From positions 1 to 20,379 of the forward strand of contig DAOPPX010000093.1 in NCBI GenBank assembly GCA_035358715.1: DNA of 20,379 bases, given 5' to 3'. The notes below the pieces were generated by a model that was given only the letters and a program-made list of their open reading frames with translations, did no database searches and was not told the origin of the DNA. Below are positions 1-7,048 of the stretch, piece after piece; position 1 is the stretch's first letter; each line of letters begins with the position of its first letter. A program made the translations under genes and the position numbers. This DNA comes from UBA8199 sp035358715. Lineage in GTDB: Bacteria > Verrucomicrobiota > Verrucomicrobiia > Limisphaerales > UBA8199.

Positions 1-1
1 A

Positions 2-53
2 ACGCTCCTTCCAACCCGCATTAAGGCTTACTGCTTTTCTTGAATCAGCCGTG
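2..53. repeat. Left copy of a 52-base inverted repeat at the window ends
   Basis: Bases 2-53 are identical, as reverse complement, to bases 20328-20379, found by comparing the first bases with the reversed last bases. Identity breaks at the next base inward (g versus c). The right copy contains the TTG start of the first acyltransferase gene; the left copy has the same TTG AAT CAG CCG reading outward-to-inward on the plus strand, but then enters sequence with no recognisable protein. A contig that ends on both sides in the same sequence is typical of an assembly graph stopping at a repeat, so the repeat may continue beyond the window. Confidence 0.9.
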
Positions 54-226
54 GCAGCAAGTAATTGACCCCGAATTGACTCACAATACATATGACTTAA
101 GAAGGGGAAGGGTGTGTGGGGGGGGGGCCCATCGCTGTGGTGTCATTTTCCCGTGAGGCAACAGAAACAGCATGTCCAACCCTATACCGCGGTGCCACGG
201 AAGAAGGGTAGTCCGCAGTCTGTGGC
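54..226. other. Non-coding tail downstream of the CapA-like gene
   Basis: No credible gene is seen here. The stretch holds two direct copies of AATTGAC (63-69 and 74-80, 11 bases apart, one helical turn), a run of ten G at 118-127 followed by CCC, and no clear stem-loop with a T-tract that would end the leftward transcript. The short reading frame starting at the TTG in the repeat (40-42) stops near 154 and has no recognisable product. Confidence 0.5.
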
Positions 227-1360
227 CTAAAGCATGCCTTCATCAAAGATCGTTTGAATCGCTTCGCGATGGGTCTCGCACTGGACGATGTTGCGGACAC
301 CGAGCAGCGAACTCTTGCCGTAAAGGAGACGGAACAAGAGGCCGTTTCGGTTGAGTTTGTGCATCGCGCGGTTGAACCCGAGCAAGCTGGCAATGTAACC
401 GTGCTTGTGCTGTTCGCAAAAGTGCAGCCACTCCTCCTGAACGAAGGATTCATCGAGTAACTTGCGGCTGCGCTCCTCAAGCCGGCGCTGGAACTGTGCT
501 TCGCGCTCGCCCTGCAGCCGGCACGCCCCCGGCTGCGGGTTGGACTGAGTGAAAGGGATGATCTCCATCGTGGAGGAGACATCCGGTGCAACGGTGAGTT
601 TCACGAGGAAGCCTTCGTGGAAGGAAGCGCGGTCACGGTAGATCGCCTCGTCCATCAGCAGCGCACCCTGACCGTAGACGATGTGCCCGCCGCGATAAGT
701 TTCGTATCCCCCCAAGGTGTGGGGGTGCTGAACAATTACGGCGTTGGCGCCCATTTCCACGAGGAACCGGCAGGTGTTTTGGATGCGGGGTGTGATGGGC
801 TGGAACTCGTGCGCGCCGTGGAGCAGGACAATGAGGTAGTCGTAATCTGAGCGGCGCTCACGCGTATTGCGGACGAAATCTATCAGGTCGAGCGGATTTG
901 CGCCGGCGAACTTTTCCGTGGCCATTGAAAACTCGTGCTCGGCCATCGAAAGAAAACCGATGCGCAGCCCGCCGGCCTGGAGGACAAGAAGGCGGCGCGC
1001 TGCCTCCAGGTTCTCTCCGGCACCGACCGTCGCAATACCGGCTTTCTTACAGGTTTCTATCGTGCTTCGCAGACCTTGGGGTCCATGGTCCAGAATATGA
1101 TTGTTCGCGAGGTTGAGAACATCAAACCCGGCTTGCTGGATGCCTCGGATGCACGCCGGTGGTTCACCGAAGTTAGGACCGGTCTTGCGAATGGGCGACT
1201 GCTTCTCAATAAGCGGGCATTCGAGGTTGCTGATTGCAATATCGGCCTGTTCGATCTCAGGCAGCAAATCAGTAAGCAGCGCGGAGGCATTGCCAGCCTT
1301 CAGCAAGGCCTGGTTGGAGCCAATGGGGCAGATGTCCGCGGCGATGATTACTCTTACCAT
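227..1360 (-). CDS. CapA-family (poly-gamma-glutamate/capsule type) metallophosphatase-fold protein
   Basis: A 377-residue protein when started at the ATG at 1360. A nine-residue longer reading is possible but adds nothing conserved. The N-terminal ~270 residues carry the CapA landmarks in order: MVRVIIAADICPIG (Asp9), ISNLECPL, ANNHILDHGPQGLRST, LLHGAHEFQP (in place of the usual HWG-E), VQHPHTLGGYE and VYGQGALLMDE. The last ~100 residues are charged and not recognised. Family members have a calcineurin-like metallophosphatase fold and occur in poly-gamma-glutamate and capsule clusters; the exact reaction is poorly known. Most CapA proteins have an N-terminal membrane anchor, but this one starts directly at the first catalytic motif, so it may be cytoplasmic. 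No PgsB/PgsC partner is present. It is the last gene of the leftward series, separated from its neighbour by 209 bases holding a tRNA-like sequence, so it may have its own promoter. Confidence 0.82.
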   Translation of the reverse strand: MVRVIIAADICPIGSNQALLKAGNASALLTDLLPEIEQADIAISNLECPLIEKQSPIRKTGPNFGEPPACIRGIQQAGFDVLNLANNHILDHGPQGLRSTIETCKKAGIATVGAGENLEAARRLLVLQAGGLRIGFLSMAEHEFSMATEKFAGANPLDLIDFVRNTRERRSDYDYLIVLLHGAHEFQPITPRIQNTCRFLVEMGANAVIVQHPHTLGGYETYRGGHIVYGQGALLMDEAIYRDRASFHEGFLVKLTVAPDVSSTMEIIPFTQSNPQPGACRLQGEREAQFQRRLEERSRKLLDESFVQEEWLHFCEQHKHGYIASLLGFNRAMHKLNRNGLLFRLLYGKSSLLGVRNIVQCETHREAIQTIFDEGML

Positions 1361-1475
1361 AGCGAGCCTTGCACATTCAGCCAGCACGGCATCGTCGGTC
1401 GGGTTAATGCGGGACGATCGAGACGCACAAGTACGGAATTGACCGATTTAGGGAAATTCTGCAAGATTGGACCAT

Positions 1476-1550
1476 CGCCGACTGGTGTAAAGGCTAGCAC
1501 AGGAGAAATTGATTCTCTGAGTCGTGGTTCAAATCCACGGTCGGCAGCCA
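1476..1550 (+). tRNA. tRNA-Gln(UUG)-like sequence, probably a decayed copy
   Basis: The 75 bases fold as a cloverleaf ending in an encoded CCA (1548-1550). The acceptor pairs CGCCGAC (1476-1482) with GTCGGCA (1540-1546), six of seven pairs, with a C-A mismatch at the first. The D-arm is GTGT/GCAC around AAAGGCTA, and the anticodon arm GGAGA/TCTCT around AATTGAT. The variable loop is GAGT, and the T-arm CGTGG/CCACG around TTCAAAT. The anticodon is TTG (1509-1511), giving Gln. Position 33, almost always U in tRNAs, is A here, and the anticodon stem ends in a G-T pair. These two departures suggest a pseudo-tRNA or a tRNA remnant. It lies on the plus strand, opposite to all protein genes, 19 bases before the stop of the neighbouring gene. 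Confidence 0.68.
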
Positions 1551-1569
1551 ACTTCCGATACGGGGCGAG

Positions 1570-3210
1570 TCACTTCCAGGTTTCTGCTGCAGGCACGTTT
1601 CTCCGGCCGGAATCCGATGGCGGGAGCCGATCGCGATAGGCTTCCCACATTTCTCGCACGAACTTCGGCCCCCAAATATGTCCCTGGCGCTGAAAAGTTC
1701 GAGGAGGGATGCGAGTGAGATCACCGAACCCTGCTTCCTTGATCGCGCTGAGAAATGGGGTGTCGTCCTCCGTCATCCAGCGGTCCACGTAAGCGAAGAA
1801 GGCATCATGCTTCCAGACCGGCTCGGCGTGAAGAAGGCGAGCCGCCAGCGCTTGACTAACCCAGGCGCCACTCGTATTGGCGCGCCGGTAGCTTTCGCTG
1901 CTTGGCAGACCGCCCCGCTCACGCTTTGGCCAACGGGATGGCGGAAAGAGGTCCACAGGCCCCCAGCCCCTTGCCCATTCACCTCGCCCGCCCCCGGTTC
2001 CGGCAAGGGAATGACCTGTGAAGATGGCCTTGGCACCGGTCCAGCCCTGGGAATAAGTTATTCCGTCGTATTCGTAGGGACAGAGCGCCGTCTGGTCGTC
2101 CTCGCCAAAATGGAGATCCGGAAGGTCATTGGTTGGTGATTGCATAGCTGCATCACCAAGCATGAGGCCAGCGAAGATGATGGGCCATTTGCGGCCGCTG
2201 TTGAGCCCGCCGTGAGCGGGCCAAGTCATGCCGGCACGGGCAGTTCCCCATAGGTCAATGCCGACCTGGACCAGGTTGACCAGGAGTGCTTCTTTCTGCC
2301 CGGATGGGTAATCCATCAACAACAGGAGACTGGCCTCCCCGACGACCTGGGCCATTTCCTGCCCGTAGTGCGGGAGGTTCTCGACGGGCGCCGCAAACCC
2401 GAACTCGACAACATCCAGCCAGGGTTTCTGGACGGCCTTGACGTAGGTATCCAAGTTGTTTGGTGCCGAAGATGTGCGCCGAAGCTTAAGCAGGCGATCA
2501 CGGCGGAGGTTTCGAGCGAGGTGGATGCCGCTGTTCTTCGGGTCGCAGAACGAGGGCCGGAATGCATCGGCAGGCTGAGGTTTCTCCACGCAGGTGAGAA
2601 CTGCCGCAACCTTCAGCGGATCCACGTGCTGTCCGCCGAAACGGGTGATCTCCTCGTTGGGGCGGCTGATTGTGGAGACGAGCGAATCCCCGGGATTCAT
2701 CCGGATCGGCAGGTGCGCAAAAAGGCCCGGATCATAGCGTCCTGAGGGAATCCGGCTGTCGAAACCACCCATCCGGCTTTTTGCCGGAGGATTGATGACC
2801 GACCCGTGTCTCGCTTGTTTGCCTGGATACTTGGTCTCCCGCACCGAGTCGCGATCGATTAGCGGGCTCACGGCTTCGCCCCAAAGCGGCTTCGGCTGAA
2901 TCGCTACCACCTCCGTGGGCCCTACTACATACCAATCCCCATTGACAAAACGCCCAACCCGGCTCGGAGCCGCGAACGACCAGGTGATCCCGTGCTGGTG
3001 AACGCTGGCCCGCAACGTCAGCTCGCCCCGCTCGCCTCCCTCTGCGGACGCCTCGTTGGCACCCGCTACGCTGGCCGGGTAGAGAACCGCCAGAACACTG
3101 CCCAAAACCAAGCCCCATGAGGAACCGTGCCGAAGCAGGATAGACGGCAGTCCGCCCTGTCTCCTGGCATTGCGGGTTCCCCGTGGAGGATTGGACCACT
3201 GCTGGCGCAT
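1570..3210 (-). CDS. Secreted protein of an uncharacterised family, possibly polysaccharide-active
   Basis: 546 residues from the ATG at 3210. An arginine-rich N-terminus leads into a hydrophobic stretch (about 31-50, ending SVAGA), consistent with a signal peptide. Residues 65-105 (QHGITWSFAAPSRVGRFVNGDWYVVGP) and 140-185 (VINPP, GFDSR, YDPGL, GDSLVSTIS) look like a beta-sandwich front. Residues 280-355 (HYGQEMAQVVGEASLLLLMDYP, VQVGIDLWG, WPAHGGLNSGRKWPIIFAGLMLGD) look like helices lining a toroid, and FGEDDQT follows at 368-373. I recall this layout from hypothetical proteins of Planctomycetes and Verrucomicrobia but know of no tested activity. An alpha/alpha-barrel lyase or hydrolase role is inference. 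The start is four bases after the stop of the pyruvyl transferase gene, so the two are almost certainly cotranscribed. The conserved His, Arg and acidic residues of the 280-375 block are the first candidates for catalytic residues. Confidence 0.75.
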   Translation of the reverse strand: MRQQWSNPPRGTRNARRQGGLPSILLRHGSSWGLVLGSVLAVLYPASVAGANEASAEGGERGELTLRASVHQHGITWSFAAPSRVGRFVNGDWYVVGPTEVVAIQPKPLWGEAVSPLIDRDSVRETKYPGKQARHGSVINPPAKSRMGGFDSRIPSGRYDPGLFAHLPIRMNPGDSLVSTISRPNEEITRFGGQHVDPLKVAAVLTCVEKPQPADAFRPSFCDPKNSGIHLARNLRRDRLLKLRRTSSAPNNLDTYVKAVQKPWLDVVEFGFAAPVENLPHYGQEMAQVVGEASLLLLMDYPSGQKEALLVNLVQVGIDLWGTARAGMTWPAHGGLNSGRKWPIIFAGLMLGDAAMQSPTNDLPDLHFGEDDQTALCPYEYDGITYSQGWTGAKAIFTGHSLAGTGGGRGEWARGWGPVDLFPPSRWPKRERGGLPSSESYRRANTSGAWVSQALAARLLHAEPVWKHDAFFAYVDRWMTEDDTPFLSAIKEAGFGDLTRIPPRTFQRQGHIWGPKFVREMWEAYRDRLPPSDSGRRNVPAAETWK

Positions 3211-3214
3211 GCAA

Positions 3215-4570
3215 TCAGGCGGTCAACGCCATGGCGGTTATCCGGAGCTTGCCGTTCGGAGCCACAGCAGCCGCGAGCATCTGCTCAAAGGTGGTTTGGA
3301 GTTCCGCTTGAGCGGCTCGCACCCGGCCTGCTAAGGGCCCGCAGAGCGCCTCCCTCCCCTGGAGGATCTCCATCGTCTTGGCTACAGCCTGCGCAGAGTC
3401 GAGCTGTCTCCCGTCCACCACCCAATCCGCGGCCCCAACCGAGTCAAAAACTCCTGCAAACTTCTTGCTGTAGGCGACGCCAACGGTTGGAATGCCCTGC
3501 GACAGGGCGGCAATGCAGGAATGCATTCGCGATCCGATAAAAAACCCGCATTGCCCAATGATCCACTTGATCTCACTCTGGTCGTATTCGCCTTCCAGTA
3601 GATGCACCCGACCCTGCAATTCCGCCGGCAAGGCGGCGCGAACCTCCTGACACGCGGCCGGATCACTTTCCACGCTTTCGGGCGGGGCGAAAGTGTGCGG
3701 CACGAACAGCAGATGCCTTCGCGGGTCGGCCAAAAGCACCCTTGAAACCGACGATAGATACTCGCGATAATCCAACCGCAGCCCGAACATGTTGTCCCGA
3801 GTATACCCGCCCCGGTACATGAGCCCGTTGACATTCAGACCGATGAGAACGGCGGGGGCCGGTGGGCTGAGTACCGAGGACGGCAGAGGTGGATCGATAC
3901 AGAGTTTTTCGGGCAAACGGGATTCGAGGGAAAAAGCCACGTCCGGACAGAAACGGCAACTACCGGGTCTCCCGGCCAAGCCTTCTGCCGTGGCAATGCT
4001 CTGCCGGTCGCGCGAGAGGATTGTAGAGGAGCGGCGTAAAATAAATCGCGCGATCTTTCGAGATATCCATGACTTGTAGGGGCCGTAGGTTTGCGGAAGC
4101 AGAACAACTTCCCGCCTCACCAGGACAACAGCCAGAACTTCCAGCGAGCCCAGCACGAAGTTCTTGAGGCCGTAGATGTCACTGAAACTGTCGCCGCCTC
4201 GAATGTCCCCCACAAATGCGGCCTGCGCGCTGGCTCGAATCAAGGGATGGCGACGCCGGAGCAGGTCCCGCCAGCTTTCCAAGGGAAACACCCGGTACAA
4301 GAAGGCCAACAAGAGCCACAGGGCAAAGTGTTCACGTGGCTTAGCGCCGGGGGACAATCGGTAGTTGACCACCCCCACCTGCAGTTGCTGTCCGTTAGAC
4401 CGCAACTGAAAGGGGGTATTTGTTCGGCGCCCCAGCAGCATCCGGACCTCAGCGTCCGGGCAATACTCGCGCGCCAGCTTGACCAGTGAGGCACCCAGAG
4501 CAGACACCCCACGGTTGCCCGTGCCGAGCGATGCCCCCATGAGGTAGATCTCGCGGTTGGCGCTGTTCAT
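3215..4570 (-). CDS. Polysaccharide pyruvyl transferase family protein
   Basis: 451 residues from the ATG at 4570 (MNSANREIYLMGASLGTGNRGVSALG). A longer in-frame reading to 4687 would overlap the upstream gene and adds 39 unconserved residues. The N-terminal G-S-GTGNRG-SALG loop and the C-terminal FIGSRMHSCIAALSQGIPTVGVAYSKKFAGVF segment are hallmarks of the CsaB/WcaK/pyruvyl transferase family, which adds ketal-linked pyruvate from phosphoenolpyruvate to sugars of exopolysaccharides and cell-wall polymers. The His in SRMHS is part of the family's active-site signature. The length is somewhat above the common 350-400 residues. There is no signal peptide, in keeping with cytoplasmic action on lipid-linked intermediates. 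It sits between the LamG gene (101 bases upstream) and the secreted unknown (4 bases downstream). A pyruvylated, hence acidic, polymer is inferred. Confidence 0.88.
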   Translation of the reverse strand: MNSANREIYLMGASLGTGNRGVSALGASLVKLAREYCPDAEVRMLLGRRTNTPFQLRSNGQQLQVGVVNYRLSPGAKPREHFALWLLLAFLYRVFPLESWRDLLRRRHPLIRASAQAAFVGDIRGGDSFSDIYGLKNFVLGSLEVLAVVLVRREVVLLPQTYGPYKSWISRKIARFILRRSSTILSRDRQSIATAEGLAGRPGSCRFCPDVAFSLESRLPEKLCIDPPLPSSVLSPPAPAVLIGLNVNGLMYRGGYTRDNMFGLRLDYREYLSSVSRVLLADPRRHLLFVPHTFAPPESVESDPAACQEVRAALPAELQGRVHLLEGEYDQSEIKWIIGQCGFFIGSRMHSCIAALSQGIPTVGVAYSKKFAGVFDSVGAADWVVDGRQLDSAQAVAKTMEILQGREALCGPLAGRVRAAQAELQTTFEQMLAAAVAPNGKLRITAMALTA

Positions 4571-4671
4571 GTCTTTGCCGGGATTCCAGCACCGTTGGAT
4601 TGGACCACACCCCTGACGAACAGCGGGAACCCCCGGCTCCAGGCTTTCAATGCTACAGCCCAACGCATCTC

Positions 4672-5796
4672 CTATGGCAGGGGGCAAACCCGGTAGTATT
4701 TACTATTCGCGCCCATGATCGAGTCATAGAAGACATCTGGTCCTTCGTCACTCGCTATTGGCTGGCCAATGTTGGTCCATCCTCGGGTGGCAGCATCCGA
4801 ACGATACTGAACCTGGTAGACCGTGTTTGATCGCCCGCTCCACGACACCTCGACTGAACTAGAGGCCGACCTGCGAATCGCCACGTCGCGTGCTTCGGCG
4901 CCGCTCCCGGCGCCGAGGTACAAGTTCATCACCTCGTCCGCCGAAAGCGTCCGATCATAAATCCGCAGGTCGTCCATCCGCCCCACGAAATATGCAGAGT
5001 TGGGATACTTGTCGTCACCCCAGTAAGGGGTGCCAAGGTGCGACATCGAACCTATACAGAGCCAGGGAAGCGATGCCGAGCCGTAGACTCGCAGCCACGG
5101 GAGATCAATGCTGTTCGTCTGCCAGGGCACACCATCATAATAAGAGACAGCCCGGTTCGCCAGGCAGTCGAACGTGACGGTATAGAGGTGGAATGCGGTC
5201 GTGGAGAGGTCCGGCGACAAGCCGCCCGGACGCACGACGTCGTTCGGCCAACTCACAACCTTCCGTGCACTGCCATCCGGCGGATAGGTGATCAGGTTCA
5301 GGTAGGTCGTGGAGGAACGACCGATTGTCCAGGAGTTGGAGGCTGCCGGCGCGTAAAGCACACGGTATCCGTTATCGAGGAGGTACATCCCGCGGTCATT
5401 GTTGGTATCAAACCGAGCCCAAAGGCTGATCGTGCCATTCGTAAGGTACTCAAACCCCGCCAGGTTGGTGACGGCGATGTACTGCGAAAACGGGTAGACG
5501 CTGGGAAAGTCGTTGCTGAGAAATCCCACATAACTGAACTGCGCTGCCTGACTTCCGAACACGCCGTTGCTGACCGTGAGCTGGTTCGTTACGTTGTATT
5601 GCCAGCCGTGATTACCCCGTCCGCTCAAATCCGGCACCATGTTGCTGAACGACACGCCCTCAAAGTCGAAATGGAGCACCAGCCCGGAATCGGATTGTTG
5701 TCCCCTGACCTGACCGCAAATCGGAAAGGAACAGAAGAACATAAGCCCCGTCACTGCGAAGATTATGAAAGTCCCGCAAATAGGTTTGTATCTCAT
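4672..5796 (-). CDS. Secreted LamG/concanavalin-like lectin-fold protein
   Basis: 374 residues from the ATG at 5796 (MRYKPICGTFIIFAVTGLMFF), which gives a clean signal peptide. The longer reading to 5910 would run 38 residues into the previous gene and carries no signal. Residues about 38-295 form a LamG domain: GLVLHFDFEG, DLSGRGNHGW, FSQYIAVTNL, GTISLWARFDT, VTFDCLANRAVSYYDG, FVGRMDDLRIYDRTLSADEVMNLY. The last ~60 residues (VEVSWSGRSNTVYQVQYRSDAATRGWTNIGQ to YYRVCPLP) are the verrucomicrobial C-terminal beta-sandwich module. Cysteines 22 and 27 in the signal region leave a lipoprotein possible, but no convincing lipobox is seen. The start lies 13 bases after the stop of the adjacent SUMF1-fold gene, so it is cotranscribed. 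A role in binding extracellular glycan is inferred from the fold; LamG domains can also be purely structural. Confidence 0.87.
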   Translation of the reverse strand: MRYKPICGTFIIFAVTGLMFFCSFPICGQVRGQQSDSGLVLHFDFEGVSFSNMVPDLSGRGNHGWQYNVTNQLTVSNGVFGSQAAQFSYVGFLSNDFPSVYPFSQYIAVTNLAGFEYLTNGTISLWARFDTNNDRGMYLLDNGYRVLYAPAASNSWTIGRSSTTYLNLITYPPDGSARKVVSWPNDVVRPGGLSPDLSTTAFHLYTVTFDCLANRAVSYYDGVPWQTNSIDLPWLRVYGSASLPWLCIGSMSHLGTPYWGDDKYPNSAYFVGRMDDLRIYDRTLSADEVMNLYLGAGSGAEARDVAIRRSASSSVEVSWSGRSNTVYQVQYRSDAATRGWTNIGQPIASDEGPDVFYDSIMGANSKYYRVCPLP

Positions 5797-5809
5797 GGCC
5801 GCAGTCGCG

Positions 5810-6982
5810 TTAGGGCGGGCAGGGCAACGCGACCCGAAGGCCGATGTCATCAAACACCTTGGACGGCAACATGGAGGTGTAACGAGACGCGCACGTGGTG
5901 CTCTGCGCAACAGTCAGCCACGACCCTCCACGAAAAGTCCTATTGGTGCCGGTCGCTGGGCCGAGGGGATCGTATTGCACTGCAGCCGGGTACTTCCCCA
6001 CCCAATCCCAGCACCACTCCCAGACATTGCCGGACATATCGTAGAGGCCGAAATTATTGGGACTGAAGGAACCGACTGGGCTGGTCCGGGGATGCGCGTT
6101 GGCGTAGGCAGGATGAAAGCCCAAAGTTGGGCTGGCATCGTAGGAGAAATTTGTTGTAGCCCGATAGTTCGCCCGGCTATGGGTGATCACGTTCGTATCG
6201 GGCCAGGGAAAGCGAAGCCCTTCGTATCCACCTCGCGCGGCAATTTCCCATTGCGATTCCGTCGGCAACCGATAGCCGTCAGGCGACGCTTGGAAGGTCC
6301 AATTCGTCAAGTCGTAGCACGGCTGGCGGCCGTGCATCAGGCTCAGGAAATTGCAGTAGGCGACAGCGCCATACCAACTAACCAACACGCAAGGGTACTG
6401 CCCTCGCCCGGCCCTGACCGTGAAGGTGCCTGAGGTGAATTGGATTTCGGAATTGTACCTATTCAAGGCAAACAGCAAGTTGGTCGATCCATCCGTGCTG
6501 GGTATGCCGCTGGCAGTCACTGAAATCCACTCGCGCTCGTAAGCCCACTGCAGAACCTCTCGCATGTCATCATTGGTAACCTCATGTTCCGCGAGATAGA
6601 AGGGACTGATGTAAACCGTGTGAACAGGAGTTGCGTTCGCGAAATCACCCAGGATGTCACCCATCGTAAAACGGCCACCCGGTATGAAACGCATCCTTGC
6701 GGGAGGAGACGGGTCGTCCACCTTGGCCGTCCAAACGTGGCTTGAGAAATTGCCCCGCGTGATGGGCCCCCAGGCATCTGGCATGAGATTTCTCGATCGC
6801 TCAACAAGGTAAGTGCCCTGATCCGCGGAGTTGCTCCAGGTCAGGACACCGCTGCTCGATAAACCAATGATGGCACTGTTGGTTGAGGCAGTCAGCCTGA
6901 AAAATAGTGGGGGCTCGGCGCTCCATCCCGGCGCCAACCAAGCCAAGCAAATCCACCATACTAGTCCCACCTTCATCTTCAT
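5810..6982 (-). CDS. Secreted SUMF1/FGE-fold protein, second of a tandem pair
   Basis: 390 residues. Signal peptide at 1-21 (MKMKVGLVWWICLAWLAPGWSA). Residues 40-90 form a short beta module (SSGVLTWSNSADQGTYLVERSRNL). From 95 the formylglycine-generating-enzyme fold is clear: MRFIPGGRFTMGD (97-109), PVHTVYISPFYLAEHEVTNDDM, PCVLVSWYGAVAYCN (197-211), YRLPTESQWEIAARGG (237-252), SPVGSF, NNFGLYDMSGNVWEWCWDW (309-327), RTFRGGSW (348-354) and GLRVALP. True FGEs carry a copper-binding cysteine pair just after RGGS. Here that segment is LTVAQSTTCASRY, and the only Cys lies too far along. So the protein is unlikely to convert sulfatase cysteine to formylglycine; no sulfatase gene is in the window. 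SUMF1-fold proteins without the pair also serve as ligand-binding or structural proteins. It is 66 bases downstream of its paralogue and 13 upstream of the LamG gene. Confidence 0.88.
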   Translation of the reverse strand: MKMKVGLVWWICLAWLAPGWSAEPPLFFRLTASTNSAIIGLSSSGVLTWSNSADQGTYLVERSRNLMPDAWGPITRGNFSSHVWTAKVDDPSPPARMRFIPGGRFTMGDILGDFANATPVHTVYISPFYLAEHEVTNDDMREVLQWAYEREWISVTASGIPSTDGSTNLLFALNRYNSEIQFTSGTFTVRAGRGQYPCVLVSWYGAVAYCNFLSLMHGRQPCYDLTNWTFQASPDGYRLPTESQWEIAARGGYEGLRFPWPDTNVITHSRANYRATTNFSYDASPTLGFHPAYANAHPRTSPVGSFSPNNFGLYDMSGNVWEWCWDWVGKYPAAVQYDPLGPATGTNRTFRGGSWLTVAQSTTCASRYTSMLPSKVFDDIGLRVALPCPP

Positions 6983-7048
6983 CTCTGGGGTGCGAGCACT
7001 CCCATACTAACCCTCGTCCAACCCCGCGTGGTTGTCAACCAACCAACT

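Noticed and set aside
65..93. Sigma-70 promoter on the plus strand (TTGACC followed by TACATA or ACATAT)
   Set aside because: The -10 match is poor at any allowed spacing, and no plus-strand gene follows.
118..127. Ten-G run as a phase-variation switch
   Set aside because: It lies outside any gene and before no recognisable promoter; it may equally be a sequencing error.
935..1639. 234-codon open frame on the plus strand
   Set aside because: It runs antisense through the CapA-like gene and then through the tRNA-like sequence; no motif is seen.
5038..6066. 342-codon open frame on the plus strand
   Set aside because: It crosses the boundary between the LamG and SUMF1-fold genes in antisense; both of those have clear domains and signal peptides, so this frame is a shadow.
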